Notes: generated by a model not told the origin, from the sequence alone. Positions 6,055-13,651 are shown, numbered from the stretch's first letter. The stretch: 15,911 bases of DNA from Cyanobacteria bacterium UBA11153 (GCA_003511885.1 DOIX01000236.1:1-15911); one strand, 5' to 3'. Numbers and translations: made by a program.

Positions 6055-8142
6055 GTGTCTAACCTCAGCGAAATTCCTGGATTGGTAAAACTATGGGCTA
6101 AAACTCAGGGTAACTCCGATGTATGTGTCGCTATCCTTGACGGGTTAGTTGACCAAAACCACCCCTGTTTTACCGGAGCAAATTTAAGGCGACTATCAAC
6201 CCTTGTTGAGGGAGAAGCTAGCCAAAATGGTTCGATGTCAACCCACGGTACTCATGTTACCAGTATCATCTTCGGTCAACCTGACTCTCCCGTAACAGGA
6301 ATTGCACCCAAATGTTGGGGATTAATTATTCCCATCTTTCCCGATGCCAGCTCAAAACTATCCCAACTAGATTTATCCCGTGCCATAGAACAAGCAGTTA
6401 GAGCTGGAGCGAATATTATTAATATTAGTGCCGGACAATTGACTGATGAAGGTGAAGCAGAAGACTGGCTGAATCGAGCCGTCCAACTCTGCCACGACAA
6501 AAATATTTTAATCGTTGCGGCTACCGGAAATGATGGTTGTGAATGCTTCCACGTACCTGCGGCTATCCCCACTGTCTTAGCTGTAGGGGCAATGGACGAA
6601 GAAGGAAAACCGATTGACTTTAGCAACTGGGGAAACGCTTACAAATACAAAGGTATTCTTGCCCCCGGAGTAAACATTTTAGGAGCCAAACCGGGCGGCG
6701 GTACAAATCGACTTAGCGGCACTAGCTTTGCCACTCCTATTGTGAGTGGAATAGCTGCTTTATTACTGAGTTTACAACTAGAACGAGGTGAAAAACCAGA
6801 TCCCCAAAAAATCGCGACTGCGCTCCTATCAACAGCCACGCCATGCACGCCAATGGACACAGACAATACTCAACGTTGCTTGATGGGAAAATTAAATATT
6901 ATTGGCGCTTTAGCATACCTTACAGGAGAAACTGTGTCAGACGAATTAGAAAGTTCAGCCCTCACCTCTTCCTCTGTCCCTCTCATCACAGGAGAGACAA
7001 TTATGCCCTCCCCCTCCCCTCCCCAAGAAGAAAATTGGGGAGAATTGGATCTAACAAATCAATATCTTATTAAAGCTTCTGGTTGTAATTGTAGCGAAAT
7101 TCAAACCCAAGATTTACCAACAGACACTAAACCCATAGATAAACCCATAGAAGTAGGGGCACTCCAACAAAATAAAGCGATCGCAGCAAATCCCGATCCT
7201 ACCCCATCATTTCCGCAACAATTTACACCCACATCCAGTACTATGTCCAATCACACCGCCAATTTTGTCACCGCCAGCCAAGCACCCAGCGATCTTGAGG
7301 GTATGAATTTAGTCTATGCTTTAGGAACCCTCGGTTATGATTTCGGCACGGAAGCAAGACGCGACTCCTTCAAACAATTAATGCCAGGAGTAGAAATTGA
7401 CACCACCACCGTCCCCGCCAATCCTTACGATGCGAGGCAGATGGTAGACTATTTAGCAGAAAATCCGCCCGAAGCCAAAGCCTTAATCTGGACGCTCAAT
7501 TTAGAATTAACACCCATTTATGCTATCGAACCCGTAGGTGGATTTGCCAGAGACGTATATGAAGTTTTACAACAACTACTATCAGGAGAAATCCAGCCAG
7601 AAGATAGCCCAGACTATGTAGAAAGAGTGAGTATTCCCGGAATTTTAACCGGGCGCACAGTCAAATTATTTTCCGGTCAAGTTATTCCCGTAATTGAAGT
7701 TTCCAATACACGCGGACTTTACGGATGGAAAGTCAATTCCTTAGTTAGTGCAGCCATTCAAGCCGTACAAGCCCAAGCCTCAAACGCCCAAGAAGATGCG
7801 ATCCGACGTACCCTGAGCAGCTTCGTCAATCGCATCTACTACGACTTGCGTAACTTGGGCACAACTTCCCAAGATAGGGCATTAAATTTTGCTTCCACCA
7901 ATGCCTTTCAAGCCGCTTCTACCTTTGCCCAAGCAGTAGCAGAAGGGATGGAATTAGATAGTATTACGGTAGATAAAAGCCCATTTTGTCGTATTGACAG
8001 CGATTGTTGGGATGTAAAACTGAAATTCTTTGACCCAGAAAATAGCCGTCGCGCCAAAAAGGTATTTCGTTTTACGATAGATGTAAGCGATATAGTGCCC
8101 GTTACCTTGGGCGAAGTTCGTTCTTGGTCTACTCCCTATTAA
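6055..8142 (+). CDS. patA: Cyanobactin leader-removing protease, PatA type
   Basis: A 695-aa S8 serine protease of the PatA/PatG family, expected to cut the precursor between leader and core at GVSPL(S). The start is GTG at 6055 with no clear ribosome-binding site. An ATG at 6030 is out of frame. Catalytic residues: Asp29 (AILDG), His64 (HGTHV), Asn159 (TGND) and Ser224 (SGTSFATP). The Asp-His distance is 35, as in ordinary subtilases, with no lid insertion; this marks it as PatA rather than the macrocyclase. A Pro/Ser/Thr-rich linker (about 292-415) includes MPSPSPPQ, encoded by a palindromic repeat. The C-terminal domain (about 418-695) is shared with PatG and near-identical over its last stretch, including CRIDSDCWDVKLKFFDPEN. 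First gene of the rightward arm; the next gene begins 17 nt after its stop. Confidence 0.93.
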   Translation: MSNLSEIPGLVKLWAKTQGNSDVCVAILDGLVDQNHPCFTGANLRRLSTLVEGEASQNGSMSTHGTHVTSIIFGQPDSPVTGIAPKCWGLIIPIFPDASSKLSQLDLSRAIEQAVRAGANIINISAGQLTDEGEAEDWLNRAVQLCHDKNILIVAATGNDGCECFHVPAAIPTVLAVGAMDEEGKPIDFSNWGNAYKYKGILAPGVNILGAKPGGGTNRLSGTSFATPIVSGIAALLLSLQLERGEKPDPQKIATALLSTATPCTPMDTDNTQRCLMGKLNIIGALAYLTGETVSDELESSALTSSSVPLITGETIMPSPSPPQEENWGELDLTNQYLIKASGCNCSEIQTQDLPTDTKPIDKPIEVGALQQNKAIAANPDPTPSFPQQFTPTSSTMSNHTANFVTASQAPSDLEGMNLVYALGTLGYDFGTEARRDSFKQLMPGVEIDTTTVPANPYDARQMVDYLAENPPEAKALIWTLNLELTPIYAIEPVGGFARDVYEVLQQLLSGEIQPEDSPDYVERVSIPGILTGRTVKLFSGQVIPVIEVSNTRGLYGWKVNSLVSAAIQAVQAQASNAQEDAIRRTLSSFVNRIYYDLRNLGTTSQDRALNFASTNAFQAASTFAQAVAEGMELDSITVDKSPFCRIDSDCWDVKLKFFDPENSRRAKKVFRFTIDVSDIVPVTLGEVRSWSTPY
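7019..7042. repeat. Palindromic repeat inside the patA linker
   Basis: CTCCCCAA (7019-7026) and TTGGGGAG (7035-7042) form a perfect 8-bp stem within patA. The surrounding C-rich sequence encodes PSPSPPQEENWGEL. Its encoded character is like the patD insertion at 4886-4913. Confidence 0.5.
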
Positions 8143-8159
8143 GTTAAGAGGAAAAAAAG

Positions 8160-8387
8160 ATGAGATTACCAAAACTTTCTCCACCAGTAAAAAGACCAGA
8201 TATTATCTATCCCCATCGCAGCGTGGATGTAATTAATGGTAGGGTAGAGGATTTAGTTCACATTCGGATGGATTTATTGCATGGCGCTAACTACAACGAT
8301 CCTCCGGCATTTGCCCACAGAAGCTATCAGGCACTAAAGTCTTCTGGTTGCGGGTGTGGATTTTCAGGAGTTAGCATTTATCGATAG
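8160..8387 (+). CDS. Small cyanobactin-cluster protein, PatB/PatC-like
   Basis: A 75-aa protein directly behind patA, with a good ribosome-binding site (AAGAGGAAAAAAAG then ATG), so probably co-transcribed with it. Its position matches patB in the A-B-C order of known clusters. I cannot tell from memory whether it belongs to the PatB/AcyB/McaB or the PatC/TenC/TruC family. The function of both families is unknown, and they are reported to be dispensable in heterologous cyanobactin production. Visible features: the N-terminus LPKLSPPVKRP nearly repeats the precursor leader's LPKLSPPAIRS; a His/Asp/Arg-rich middle; and a C-terminal GCGCGF (about 64-69) that could bind metal. No signal peptide or membrane segment. 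Confidence 0.75.
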   Translation: MRLPKLSPPVKRPDIIYPHRSVDVINGRVEDLVHIRMDLLHGANYNDPPAFAHRSYQALKSSGCGCGFSGVSIYR

Positions 8388-8458
8388 TTTGAATATCCAT
8401 TTCTTGGGAATGGAGAGAGGTCAAAAATTTTCTATCAAATCAGGAGTCGCAACCGATT

Positions 8459-8707
8459 ATGTCTCAAAAAAATCCCAGAGTTCCCACATTAAGCCAAGAA
8501 GGACATCCCACCTTAGCCCAAGTAGAAGAAAATAAAATAGAACAAGAGCAACCGCCTAACACTGAAAATCAAGTAAAGGAGCTGAAACATGCAGTGTTAG
8601 CTACCGGATTAGAAGACTATGGATTCTGGTGCGAACAAATGCAGAAAGAACATGCAGCAAGAGGTAATACAAATAAACCCTTCCGTAGGGGTAGGATTTA
8701 TTCTTAA
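8459..8707 (+). CDS. Small cyanobactin-cluster protein, second PatB/PatC-like
   Basis: An 82-aa hydrophilic protein 71 nt after the previous gene. AGGAG lies 13 nt upstream of the ATG, rather far. By order it corresponds to patC. The N-terminal half (VPTLSQEGHPTLAQ followed by a Glu/Gln/Asn-rich stretch) resembles an extended leader. The C-terminal half (ATGLEDYGFWCEQMQKEHAARG ending FRRGRIYS) looks like a small folded region with one Cys. It has no FAGDD or AYD ending, so it is not a second precursor. It is followed by a hairpin terminator, which closes the rightward arm. Confidence 0.7.
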   Translation: MSQKNPRVPTLSQEGHPTLAQVEENKIEQEQPPNTENQVKELKHAVLATGLEDYGFWCEQMQKEHAARGNTNKPFRRGRIYS

Positions 8708-8726
8708 TGCGTCATAAAATTGCGAT

Positions 8727-8768
8727 GGGAAAACCCAACATATTATAGTTTGGGGTTTCCCTTTCTTT
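8727..8768 (+). terminator. Intrinsic terminator of the patA arm
   Basis: GGGAAAACCCAA (8727-8738) pairs with TTTGGGGTTTCCC (8749-8761), one mismatch, with a 10-nt loop followed by TTTCTTTAAATTT. It begins 20 nt after the preceding stop codon, a good fit to a rho-independent terminator. Confidence 0.75.
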
Positions 8769-8770
8769 AA

Positions 8771-8918
8771 ATTTAACAGGCTCTCCAGGAGTTGCGGTGA
8801 AAATCCCTGGATTACTGACAGCTTCCTAAGAAAAGTTATCCTGAAAGCCTTGCACAGCAAACTTTTGGTTATTGATAACCTTTACTTGTCACCTCTACTA
8901 CTGGAGAGCCATTTAACA
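8771..8918. mobile_element. 132-bp MITE-like element with 8-bp target duplication
   Basis: GGCTCTCCAG (8779-8788) and its exact complement CTGGAGAGCC (8901-8910) bound a 132-bp segment. The inverted repeats continue imperfectly to about 21 nt (..AGT-G-GGTGA). The segment is flanked by an identical ATTTAACA at 8771-8778 and 8911-8918, as expected for an 8-bp target-site duplication. No coding capacity. An internal GGTTAT-TG-ATAACC palindrome lies near 8867. This is the structure of a non-autonomous transposon moved by a transposase elsewhere. Family not identified. Confidence 0.8.
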
Positions 8919-8937
8919 GGACTTAAGCAGAAATAAT

Positions 8938-9309
8938 ATGTCAGAATTACCACCTCTAAATAATGAGACAATGTGGGCGATACTCCATGAAGAAATTGAT
9001 GATGATACAGTAAACAGATTAGTTTGGCATTACCTGGGATATCGCTATAATTCTACCGAAAATAAGTGGAATAATACAGAAGTAGCTCCAGAATGGAAAG
9101 AAGTATATCCAGAGCCACCTAATTTTATTGAAAACCGTCCACCTACCCTAAAACTGACTAAATCAATACCCCAAGAAAATAAACAGATGTTGAAAGAGTA
9201 TTTGGGGTTTAAGGGCTATAAAATTGGTGAATTTGGTCCAAGACAAACTCGCAGGGCGACAGCAGCTAATTGGTTATTGAGTTATATGCGAATTCAAGGT
9301 TTAATCTAG
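8938..9309 (+). CDS. DUF1823 family protein
   Basis: A 123-aa protein of unknown function that I recognise as the DUF1823 family, found in cyanobacteria and plant plastids. Family-like segments: WHYLGYRY near residue 30, VAPEWKEVYPEPPNFI in the middle, and LGFKGYKIGEFGPRQTRRATAANWLLSY near the C-terminus. No membrane segment or signal peptide. Start ATG at 8938; the ribosome-binding site is weak. The MITE-like element ends 20-28 nt upstream and may have separated the gene from, or given it, its promoter. It is not part of known cyanobactin clusters, so its position next to this one looks incidental. Confidence 0.8.
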   Translation: MSELPPLNNETMWAILHEEIDDDTVNRLVWHYLGYRYNSTENKWNNTEVAPEWKEVYPEPPNFIENRPPTLKLTKSIPQENKQMLKEYLGFKGYKIGEFGPRQTRRATAANWLLSYMRIQGLI

Positions 9310-9321
9310 TAATCGGGAAAA

Positions 9322-9489
9322 AATGACCAACAAGCAATAACCAACAAGCAATAACCAACAACCAATGACTAATGACCAATAACCAACAACCAATGACCAA
9401 TGAGCAATGACCAATGACTGATGACTGATGACCAATGACTGATGACCAATGACCAATGACTGATGACCAATGACCAATGACTGATGACA
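9322..9489. repeat. Large heptanucleotide array (AATGACC/GATGACT types)
   Basis: 24 tandem 7-nt units in unbroken phase. Units are variants of AA(T/C)(G/A)A(C/G)(C/T) and GATGAC(C/T), diverged at the left end and more uniform at the right. It fills most of the 310-bp spacer between DUF1823 and the TPR gene. Its reverse strand gives long open frames of repeating SLVIGH, which are artefacts. Confidence 0.95.
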
Positions 9490-9495
9490 AAAAAG

Positions 9496-9524
9496 TCCCC
9501 CTTCCCAAGAAAGATTTAGGGGGA
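9496..9524. terminator. Hairpin TCCCCCT/AGGGGGA
   Basis: TCCCCCT (9496-9502) and AGGGGGA (9518-9524) form a perfect 7-bp stem with a 15-nt loop. It lies after the heptanucleotide array, 190 nt past the DUF1823 stop. It could stop transcription, but no T run follows. The sequence looks like another dispersed cyanobacterial palindrome. Confidence 0.35.
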
Positions 9525-9619
9525 TATCTCCATAACTCCTAATCAATTGTTGTATTTTCACCGGATGAGTCAATAGTTGCTGCGAAATAACAGCGATAAG
9601 ACACCTTGGGCTGGCAAAT

Positions 9620-10777
9620 ATGAATAGCAGTCACAATCAACAGCACGATAACAGTCAGACAATAGTAAATAAAACCGACGAAGCAGATGCTTACTGCAAT
9701 CGCGGGTTACATCGTACTTACGAAAACAACCGTTGGGGTGCGATACAGGATTATAACCAAGCATTGCAACTCAATCCCAGCCATATTCCTACCTACCTCA
9801 ATCGCAGTCTTCTCCGTTTAGAACTAGCAGATTATCATGGCGCGATCGCAGACTGCAACGCCATCCTCAAAATTAACCCTAACTACGCAGAAGCCTATCT
9901 AAATCGTGGTTTAGCCTATTTAGAATTAGATAATTACCAAAAAGCCATGGAAGATTACAATTGCGCCCTCAAAATTAACCCCAATCTTGCCGAAGTTTAT
10001 TTTAATCGAGGATTAAACAGAATTGCCTTGGGAGAATACCAAGACGCGATCGCAGATTTTACCCAAGCCATAGAAATCAATCCTAATTATACCCAAGCTT
10101 ACCTCAACCGAGGCTATACCCGCCTCCACCTGGGCGAAAATTGGGGAACTATTGAAGATTTCGATCGCGCACTCCAGCTTGATTCAGCCGCATCCCAAGC
10201 ATTTTTCCAAGAAATTAACTATATATTTCAAGATGAAAATAATCAAGAAATAGACAAAAACCAACAACTAATTCAAGGCATCTTAATCCAGGGGAATCTC
10301 AGATATGAATTAGGAGATTATCAATCTGCCATTAACAACTATACAGAAGCATTAAATCTCGATCCAAATAATATCGAAGCTTATAACAGAAGGAGTACAG
10401 TTCGTTCCGCAATGGGAGACTATAAAGGAGCAATAGAGGATTTAGAAAAAGCCACAAATATTTGCACTATTCGGGAACAAAACCTCGCCCAGAAAGCAAG
10501 TGAGCCAGCGCAGCCAACAGTAAACGATTACCATCAACGAGGTGTAAATAAACTGCAAAAAGGAGATTACTATGGAGCAATTTCCGAATTTAACGCCCTC
10601 TTAAAAATTAACAACAAAGATGCAACAGCTTTAACTTGTCGAGGTTTTGCACATCGCCGACTAGGAGATAATCACAAAGCCATTGTAGACCTACAAATGG
10701 CAGCCAAAATATTTGAAGAGCGAGGTGATGTCAAATCAGCCCAAGAAATAGTCAACACACTGAAAAAACTTCAATAA
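9620..10777 (+). CDS. Tetratricopeptide-repeat protein
   Basis: A 385-aa protein made almost wholly of 34-residue TPR motifs: five in tandem (about 22-189), two more (about 217-280) and two at the end (about 300-366). The separating stretches are polar and Glu/Asn/Gln-rich. Repeats carry the usual Gly-8, Ala-20 and Pro-32 pattern (e.g. AYLNRGLAYLELDNYQKAMEDY). No signal peptide, membrane helix or catalytic domain, so a cytoplasmic protein-binding scaffold is likely; the partner is unknown. Such multi-TPR proteins are numerous in filamentous cyanobacteria. Start ATG at 9620 lacks a clear ribosome-binding site. The next gene begins 67 nt downstream on the same strand. Confidence 0.88.
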   Translation: MNSSHNQQHDNSQTIVNKTDEADAYCNRGLHRTYENNRWGAIQDYNQALQLNPSHIPTYLNRSLLRLELADYHGAIADCNAILKINPNYAEAYLNRGLAYLELDNYQKAMEDYNCALKINPNLAEVYFNRGLNRIALGEYQDAIADFTQAIEINPNYTQAYLNRGYTRLHLGENWGTIEDFDRALQLDSAASQAFFQEINYIFQDENNQEIDKNQQLIQGILIQGNLRYELGDYQSAINNYTEALNLDPNNIEAYNRRSTVRSAMGDYKGAIEDLEKATNICTIREQNLAQKASEPAQPTVNDYHQRGVNKLQKGDYYGAISEFNALLKINNKDATALTCRGFAHRRLGDNHKAIVDLQMAAKIFEERGDVKSAQEIVNTLKKLQ

Positions 10778-10844
10778 TAGCCATGTATATATAATGATTG
10801 ATTGTGAAAAAATAAAAACTAATTAATCAAAACTCCCCTTCCCC

Positions 10845-11510
10845 ATGGAATTCGCCCCACTCTATCCCATTCTCTACCCAATTCTGAAAAGAACCTTTCC
10901 CAATTGTATTTGGTCAGGTTCGTCCGAGAGATCCGCGATCGCGCTAACATTCGATGATGGTCCCCATCCCCAACATACTCCCCAACTACTACAAGTACTA
11001 GACAGATATCAAATCAAAGCCAGTTTTTTCTGGTTAGGAGCCTGCGTCAACGCAGCACCCACAATTGCCAGAGAGGTTTACGAAAGGGGACACTGGATTG
11101 GACTCCACGGATATCGCCATATTTCCTTTCCATCACTAAAAACAGACGCGCTTAAAGAAAGTTTAGAAAAAACCCAAACAGCCATCTTCCAGGCATGTCA
11201 GCTTGAACCAAAACACATCAGAGACGTGCGCCCCCCTAACGGTTTATTTACCCCGCAAACCCTGAAATTATTACATCAATGGCAATATCGTCCCATTATG
11301 TGGAGTGTAGTACCAGAAGACTGGGTATCGCCCGGTGTTGAGGTAGTCGTGAGACGAGTAATACAACAAGTGCGAAATGGGTCGCTAATTGTCTTACATG
11401 ATGGTTACTATGGAGGAGAGGATGTAGCTCAAACTACAGCTCGGCTAATTCCTCTGCTATTGCAGCAAGGCTATGAATTTGTCACCATAGAGGAATTGCC
11501 AAGTTTTTGA
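10845..11510 (+). CDS. Polysaccharide deacetylase family protein (NodB domain)
   Basis: A 221-aa carbohydrate esterase family 4 enzyme, a metal-dependent N-deacetylase of amino-sugar polymers. NodB motifs: TFDDGPH (35-41, with base Asp37 and metal ligand Asp38), the His pair in HGYRH (His88, His92), RPPNG (129-133), the aromatic/acid motif around MWSVVPEDW (152-160) and LHDG (184-187). There is no cleavable signal peptide, only a moderately hydrophobic N-terminus (FAPLYPILYPIL), so location is uncertain. Substrate (peptidoglycan, exopolysaccharide or lipid-linked sugar) cannot be read from sequence. A TATAAT at 10790-10795 could serve as its own promoter. No ribosome-binding site is visible before the ATG. 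Confidence 0.9.
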   Translation: MEFAPLYPILYPILKRTFPNCIWSGSSERSAIALTFDDGPHPQHTPQLLQVLDRYQIKASFFWLGACVNAAPTIAREVYERGHWIGLHGYRHISFPSLKTDALKESLEKTQTAIFQACQLEPKHIRDVRPPNGLFTPQTLKLLHQWQYRPIMWSVVPEDWVSPGVEVVVRRVIQQVRNGSLIVLHDGYYGGEDVAQTTARLIPLLLQQGYEFVTIEELPSF

Positions 11511-12186
11511 CTTTCCAGTCTCAAGACTTAGCGACTTTTAGCGACTAAACACTACCAATGGAGTAAACAAGAGTTAAAACTGCCAAATCCTAACCATATC
11601 TAGAGGGTGTGGAAGAAGAGGATGTCGCCCTCCAATCCCCCTAGAAAATGTCTAATTTCCACTTCCTTCACCCAGATTCTCGTTTTCTGTGTTAAAACAA
11701 AAGTTTTACACTCGCCAGACATTTGCCAATCCAGTAGTTGTCTCCGATCGGAGAAAATGTTTTTCAATGAGAGAAGAACTTCGCTAATCTAGTCAGAGAG
11801 GATGCCAATGTCGGCACTGAACAAATGTACTACATAACAGCAGGACGATCTATGACTTGCTCAAACGCTATGGGTGTAATCGACCAGCAAAATTCATTGA
11901 AATGGCTGAGTGTATTTCAGCTATTTGTATGGGGTAATTCAGTGGAAAGCTAGAGTAGATTTGATGAAGGGTTGAACAAAACAGGAGACAGTACTTGTAC
12001 TGATACAGGTTTGATAGAGCATTTACGCTAAATCTTGAGAGCAGGGCAATAAATCGGATCCCAGCTTGACGAGTGGAAAACAATTCAGAAGGTAGCCAAA
12101 CCAAAATCCCTCGCTACACTATCTGAAATAGATCGACGGACAACATCCTAACTAGTCTTTAACTGAAGGAGCATGAGGAAAAAGGC
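11511..12186. other. 676-bp spacer upstream of sigA
   Basis: I see no supportable gene or RNA here. Short open frames (e.g. 11607-11792) have no recognisable protein and no start signals. The stretch probably holds the sigA promoter(s) and a long 5' leader. A 12-bp palindrome AGTACTTGTACT (near 11991-12002) is the only neat operator-like site. Confidence 0.4.
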
Positions 12187-13350
12187 ATGACCCAGGCACA
12201 CGACGTACTCGAAACTATCACTGAACCTCTAGAATTTGATTTTCTGATTGAGGATGAAATCACTCGCGACGATTTATTGGATATTCCACTAGATGAAGAA
12301 GATATCACCCGAGAGGAATTGACAGACGCTCCAGGGGAAGAGGATGATGGTAAGCCTGGAAAGGTGCGTTCTACCCGCCGTCGCGCACAAGCAAAGAAAA
12401 AGCACTATACCGAAGATTCGATTCGCCTCTACCTGCAAGAAATAGGTCGGATCCGACTGTTGCGGGCAGATGAAGAAATCGAGTTAGCCAGGAAAATAGC
12501 TGACTTGTTGGAATTAGAGCGAGTGCGGGAACGCTTATTCGATCAATTAGAAAGAGAGCCAAAAGACAATGAATGGGCAAATTCAGTCAACATGAAGTTG
12601 TCGGAGTTTCGCTATCGCCTATACTTAGGTCGGAAAGCGAAAGACAAAATGGTTCAGTCCAACCTCCGTCTGGTAGTATCCATTGCCAAGAAATACATGA
12701 ACCGGGGTTTGTCATTCCAAGATCTCATTCAGGAAGGCTCTTTGGGTTTGATTCGTGCCGCTGAGAAATTTGACCATGAAAAAGGCTACAAGTTCTCCAC
12801 CTACGCAACCTGGTGGATTCGCCAAGCCATCACCAGAGCGATCGCAGATCAATCCCGTACCATCCGCTTACCAGTTCATCTCTACGAAACTATTTCTCGC
12901 ATTAAAAAGACCACTAAAATTCTATCCCAAGAAATGGGGCGCAAGCCGACAGAGGAAGAAATCGCGGATCGCATGGAAATGACCATCGAGAAGCTACGAT
13001 TTATTGCTAAATCAGCCCAACTCCCCATCTCTCTGGAAACACCCATTGGCAAAGAAGAAGACTCCAGACTCGGAGACTTCATCGAAGCCGATGGAGAAAC
13101 TCCTGAAGATCAAGTATCGAAAAATCTACTTCGGGAAGACTTAGAAAGCGTCCTCGACACTCTCAGCCCTCGGGAACGCGATGTCCTCCGCCTCCGTTAC
13201 GGGTTGGATGATGGACGAATGAAAACTCTCGAAGAAATCGGTCAAATCTTCAATGTGACTCGCGAAAGGATTCGTCAAATTGAAGCCAAAGCACTGCGAA
13301 AACTGCGCCACCCCAACCGGAACAGCATTCTTAAGGAATACATCCGCTAG
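12187..13350 (+). CDS. sigA: RNA polymerase principal sigma factor SigA (group 1, RpoD)
   Basis: A 387-aa sigma-70, close to the length of Anabaena SigA. It directs core polymerase to housekeeping -35/-10 promoters. A short acidic N-terminal part (1-72) and a basic [15 protein letters not shown] segment precede region 1.2 (about 75-108). Region 2 (about 156-226) contains [17 protein letters not shown], the core-binding [18 protein letters not shown], and the -10 reading and melting segment [15 protein letters not shown]. Region 3 is about 235-310. Region 4 (about 323-375) contains the helix-turn-helix [27 protein letters not shown], which reads the -35 element. The acidic N-terminus and near-complete match to remembered cyanobacterial SigA favour group 1 over the shorter group 2 factors. 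The upstream GAAGGAGCATGAGG is purine-rich; the ATG at 12187 follows AAAAAGGC. A strong terminator lies about 150 nt downstream. Confidence 0.95.
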   Translation: MTQAHDVLETITEPLEFDFLIEDEITRDDLLDIPLDEEDITREELTDAPGEEDDGKPGKVRSTRRRAQAKKKHYTEDSIRLYLQEIGRIRLLRADEEIELARKIADLLELERVRERLFDQLEREPKDNEWANSVNMKLSEFRYRLYLGRKAKDKMVQSNLRLVVSIAKKYMNRGLSFQDLIQEGSLGLIRAAEKFDHEKGYKFSTYATWWIRQAITRAIADQSRTIRLPVHLYETISRIKKTTKILSQEMGRKPTEEEIADRMEMTIEKLRFIAKSAQLPISLETPIGKEEDSRLGDFIEADGETPEDQVSKNLLREDLESVLDTLSPRERDVLRLRYGLDDGRMKTLEEIGQIFNVTRERIRQIEAKALRKLRHPNRNSILKEYIR

Positions 13351-13364
13351 TGGGAAGCTATAGC

Positions 13365-13396
13365 AGTTGACAGTTGATAGTTGACAGTTGATAGTT
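13365..13396. repeat. Heptanucleotide tandem repeat (AGTTGAC/AGTTGAT)
   Basis: Four alternating units AGTTGAC and AGTTGAT plus a partial one, directly after sigA. It is the same heptamer as the tract at 1-91. Confidence 0.9.
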
Positions 13397-13475
13397 ATTT
13401 GATGAACATCAAACCCCATATCAAGCAAGGCTTCTGTGCTATCTTCATGACGTTATTTCGGTCGATCCCGATATA

Positions 13476-13651
13476 GCGGTTGCTATAATTTAAAGCTTTC
13501 AAAACCCGGTTTTTCACAAAAACCGGGTTTATTTTACTTTTAAACCACGCGATCGCCAAATTGCTAACAATCCCGCGTCAGGTACAGAGGTTCAAGGCTC
13601 TATTGAGCGCGTCCTAACTGTCGCCCCTGATGTGGCGGTTGCTATAATTTA
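13476..13651 (+). repeat. Pair of 17-bp direct repeats containing an extended -10 motif
   Basis: GCGGTTGCTATAATTTA occurs exactly at 13476-13492 and 13635-13651, with weaker similarity for about 13 nt upstream. Each contains TGCTATAAT, a consensus extended -10 element. The first lies just before the sigA terminator hairpin; the second overlaps the end of the phosphatase gene. No -35 element is obvious for either copy. Confidence 0.6.
13502..13541 (+). terminator. Strong intrinsic terminator after sigA
   Basis: AAACCCGGTTTTT (13502-13514) and AAAAACCGGGTTT (13518-13530) form a perfect 13-bp stem with a 3-nt loop, followed by ATTTTACTTTT. The stem starts 150 nt past the sigA stop. The symmetry means it could also act on minus-strand transcripts from the phosphatase gene. 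Confidence 0.88.

Noticed and set aside
6276..6866. Minus-strand open frames opposite patA (116 and 75 aa)
   Set aside because: Shadows of the conserved subtilisin coding sequence on the other strand.
8459..8707. 82-aa protein as a second precursor peptide
   Set aside because: It has no LSEEEL motif, no protease cut site, and no FAGDD/AYD tail; its C-terminus (FRRGRIYS) does not fit a core cassette.
8938..9309. Third small gene downstream of patA as a cyanobactin component, for example a shortened PatF
   Set aside because: It is far too short for PatF, matches DUF1823, and is cut off from the cluster by a terminator and a MITE-like element.
9266..9573. Two overlapping minus-strand open frames with repeating SLVIGH/SSVIGHW peptides
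   Set aside because: They are translations of the 24-unit heptanucleotide array. A 7-nt period cycles through all frames and stays open only by chance. No start signal and no real protein character.
11607..11792. 61-aa open frame in the deacetylase-sigA spacer
   Set aside because: No ribosome-binding site, no recognisable domain, and composition like the surrounding non-coding DNA.
11991..12002. AGTACTTGTACT palindrome as a LexA (SOS) box upstream of sigA
   Set aside because: The cyanobacterial LexA box, as I remember it, has a longer spacing between AGTAC and the second half. This 12-bp site is two bases too short and about 185 bp from the gene.
12371..13082. Short open frames on both strands inside sigA
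   Set aside because: Overlap fully with a highly conserved sigma factor gene and have no protein similarity of their own.
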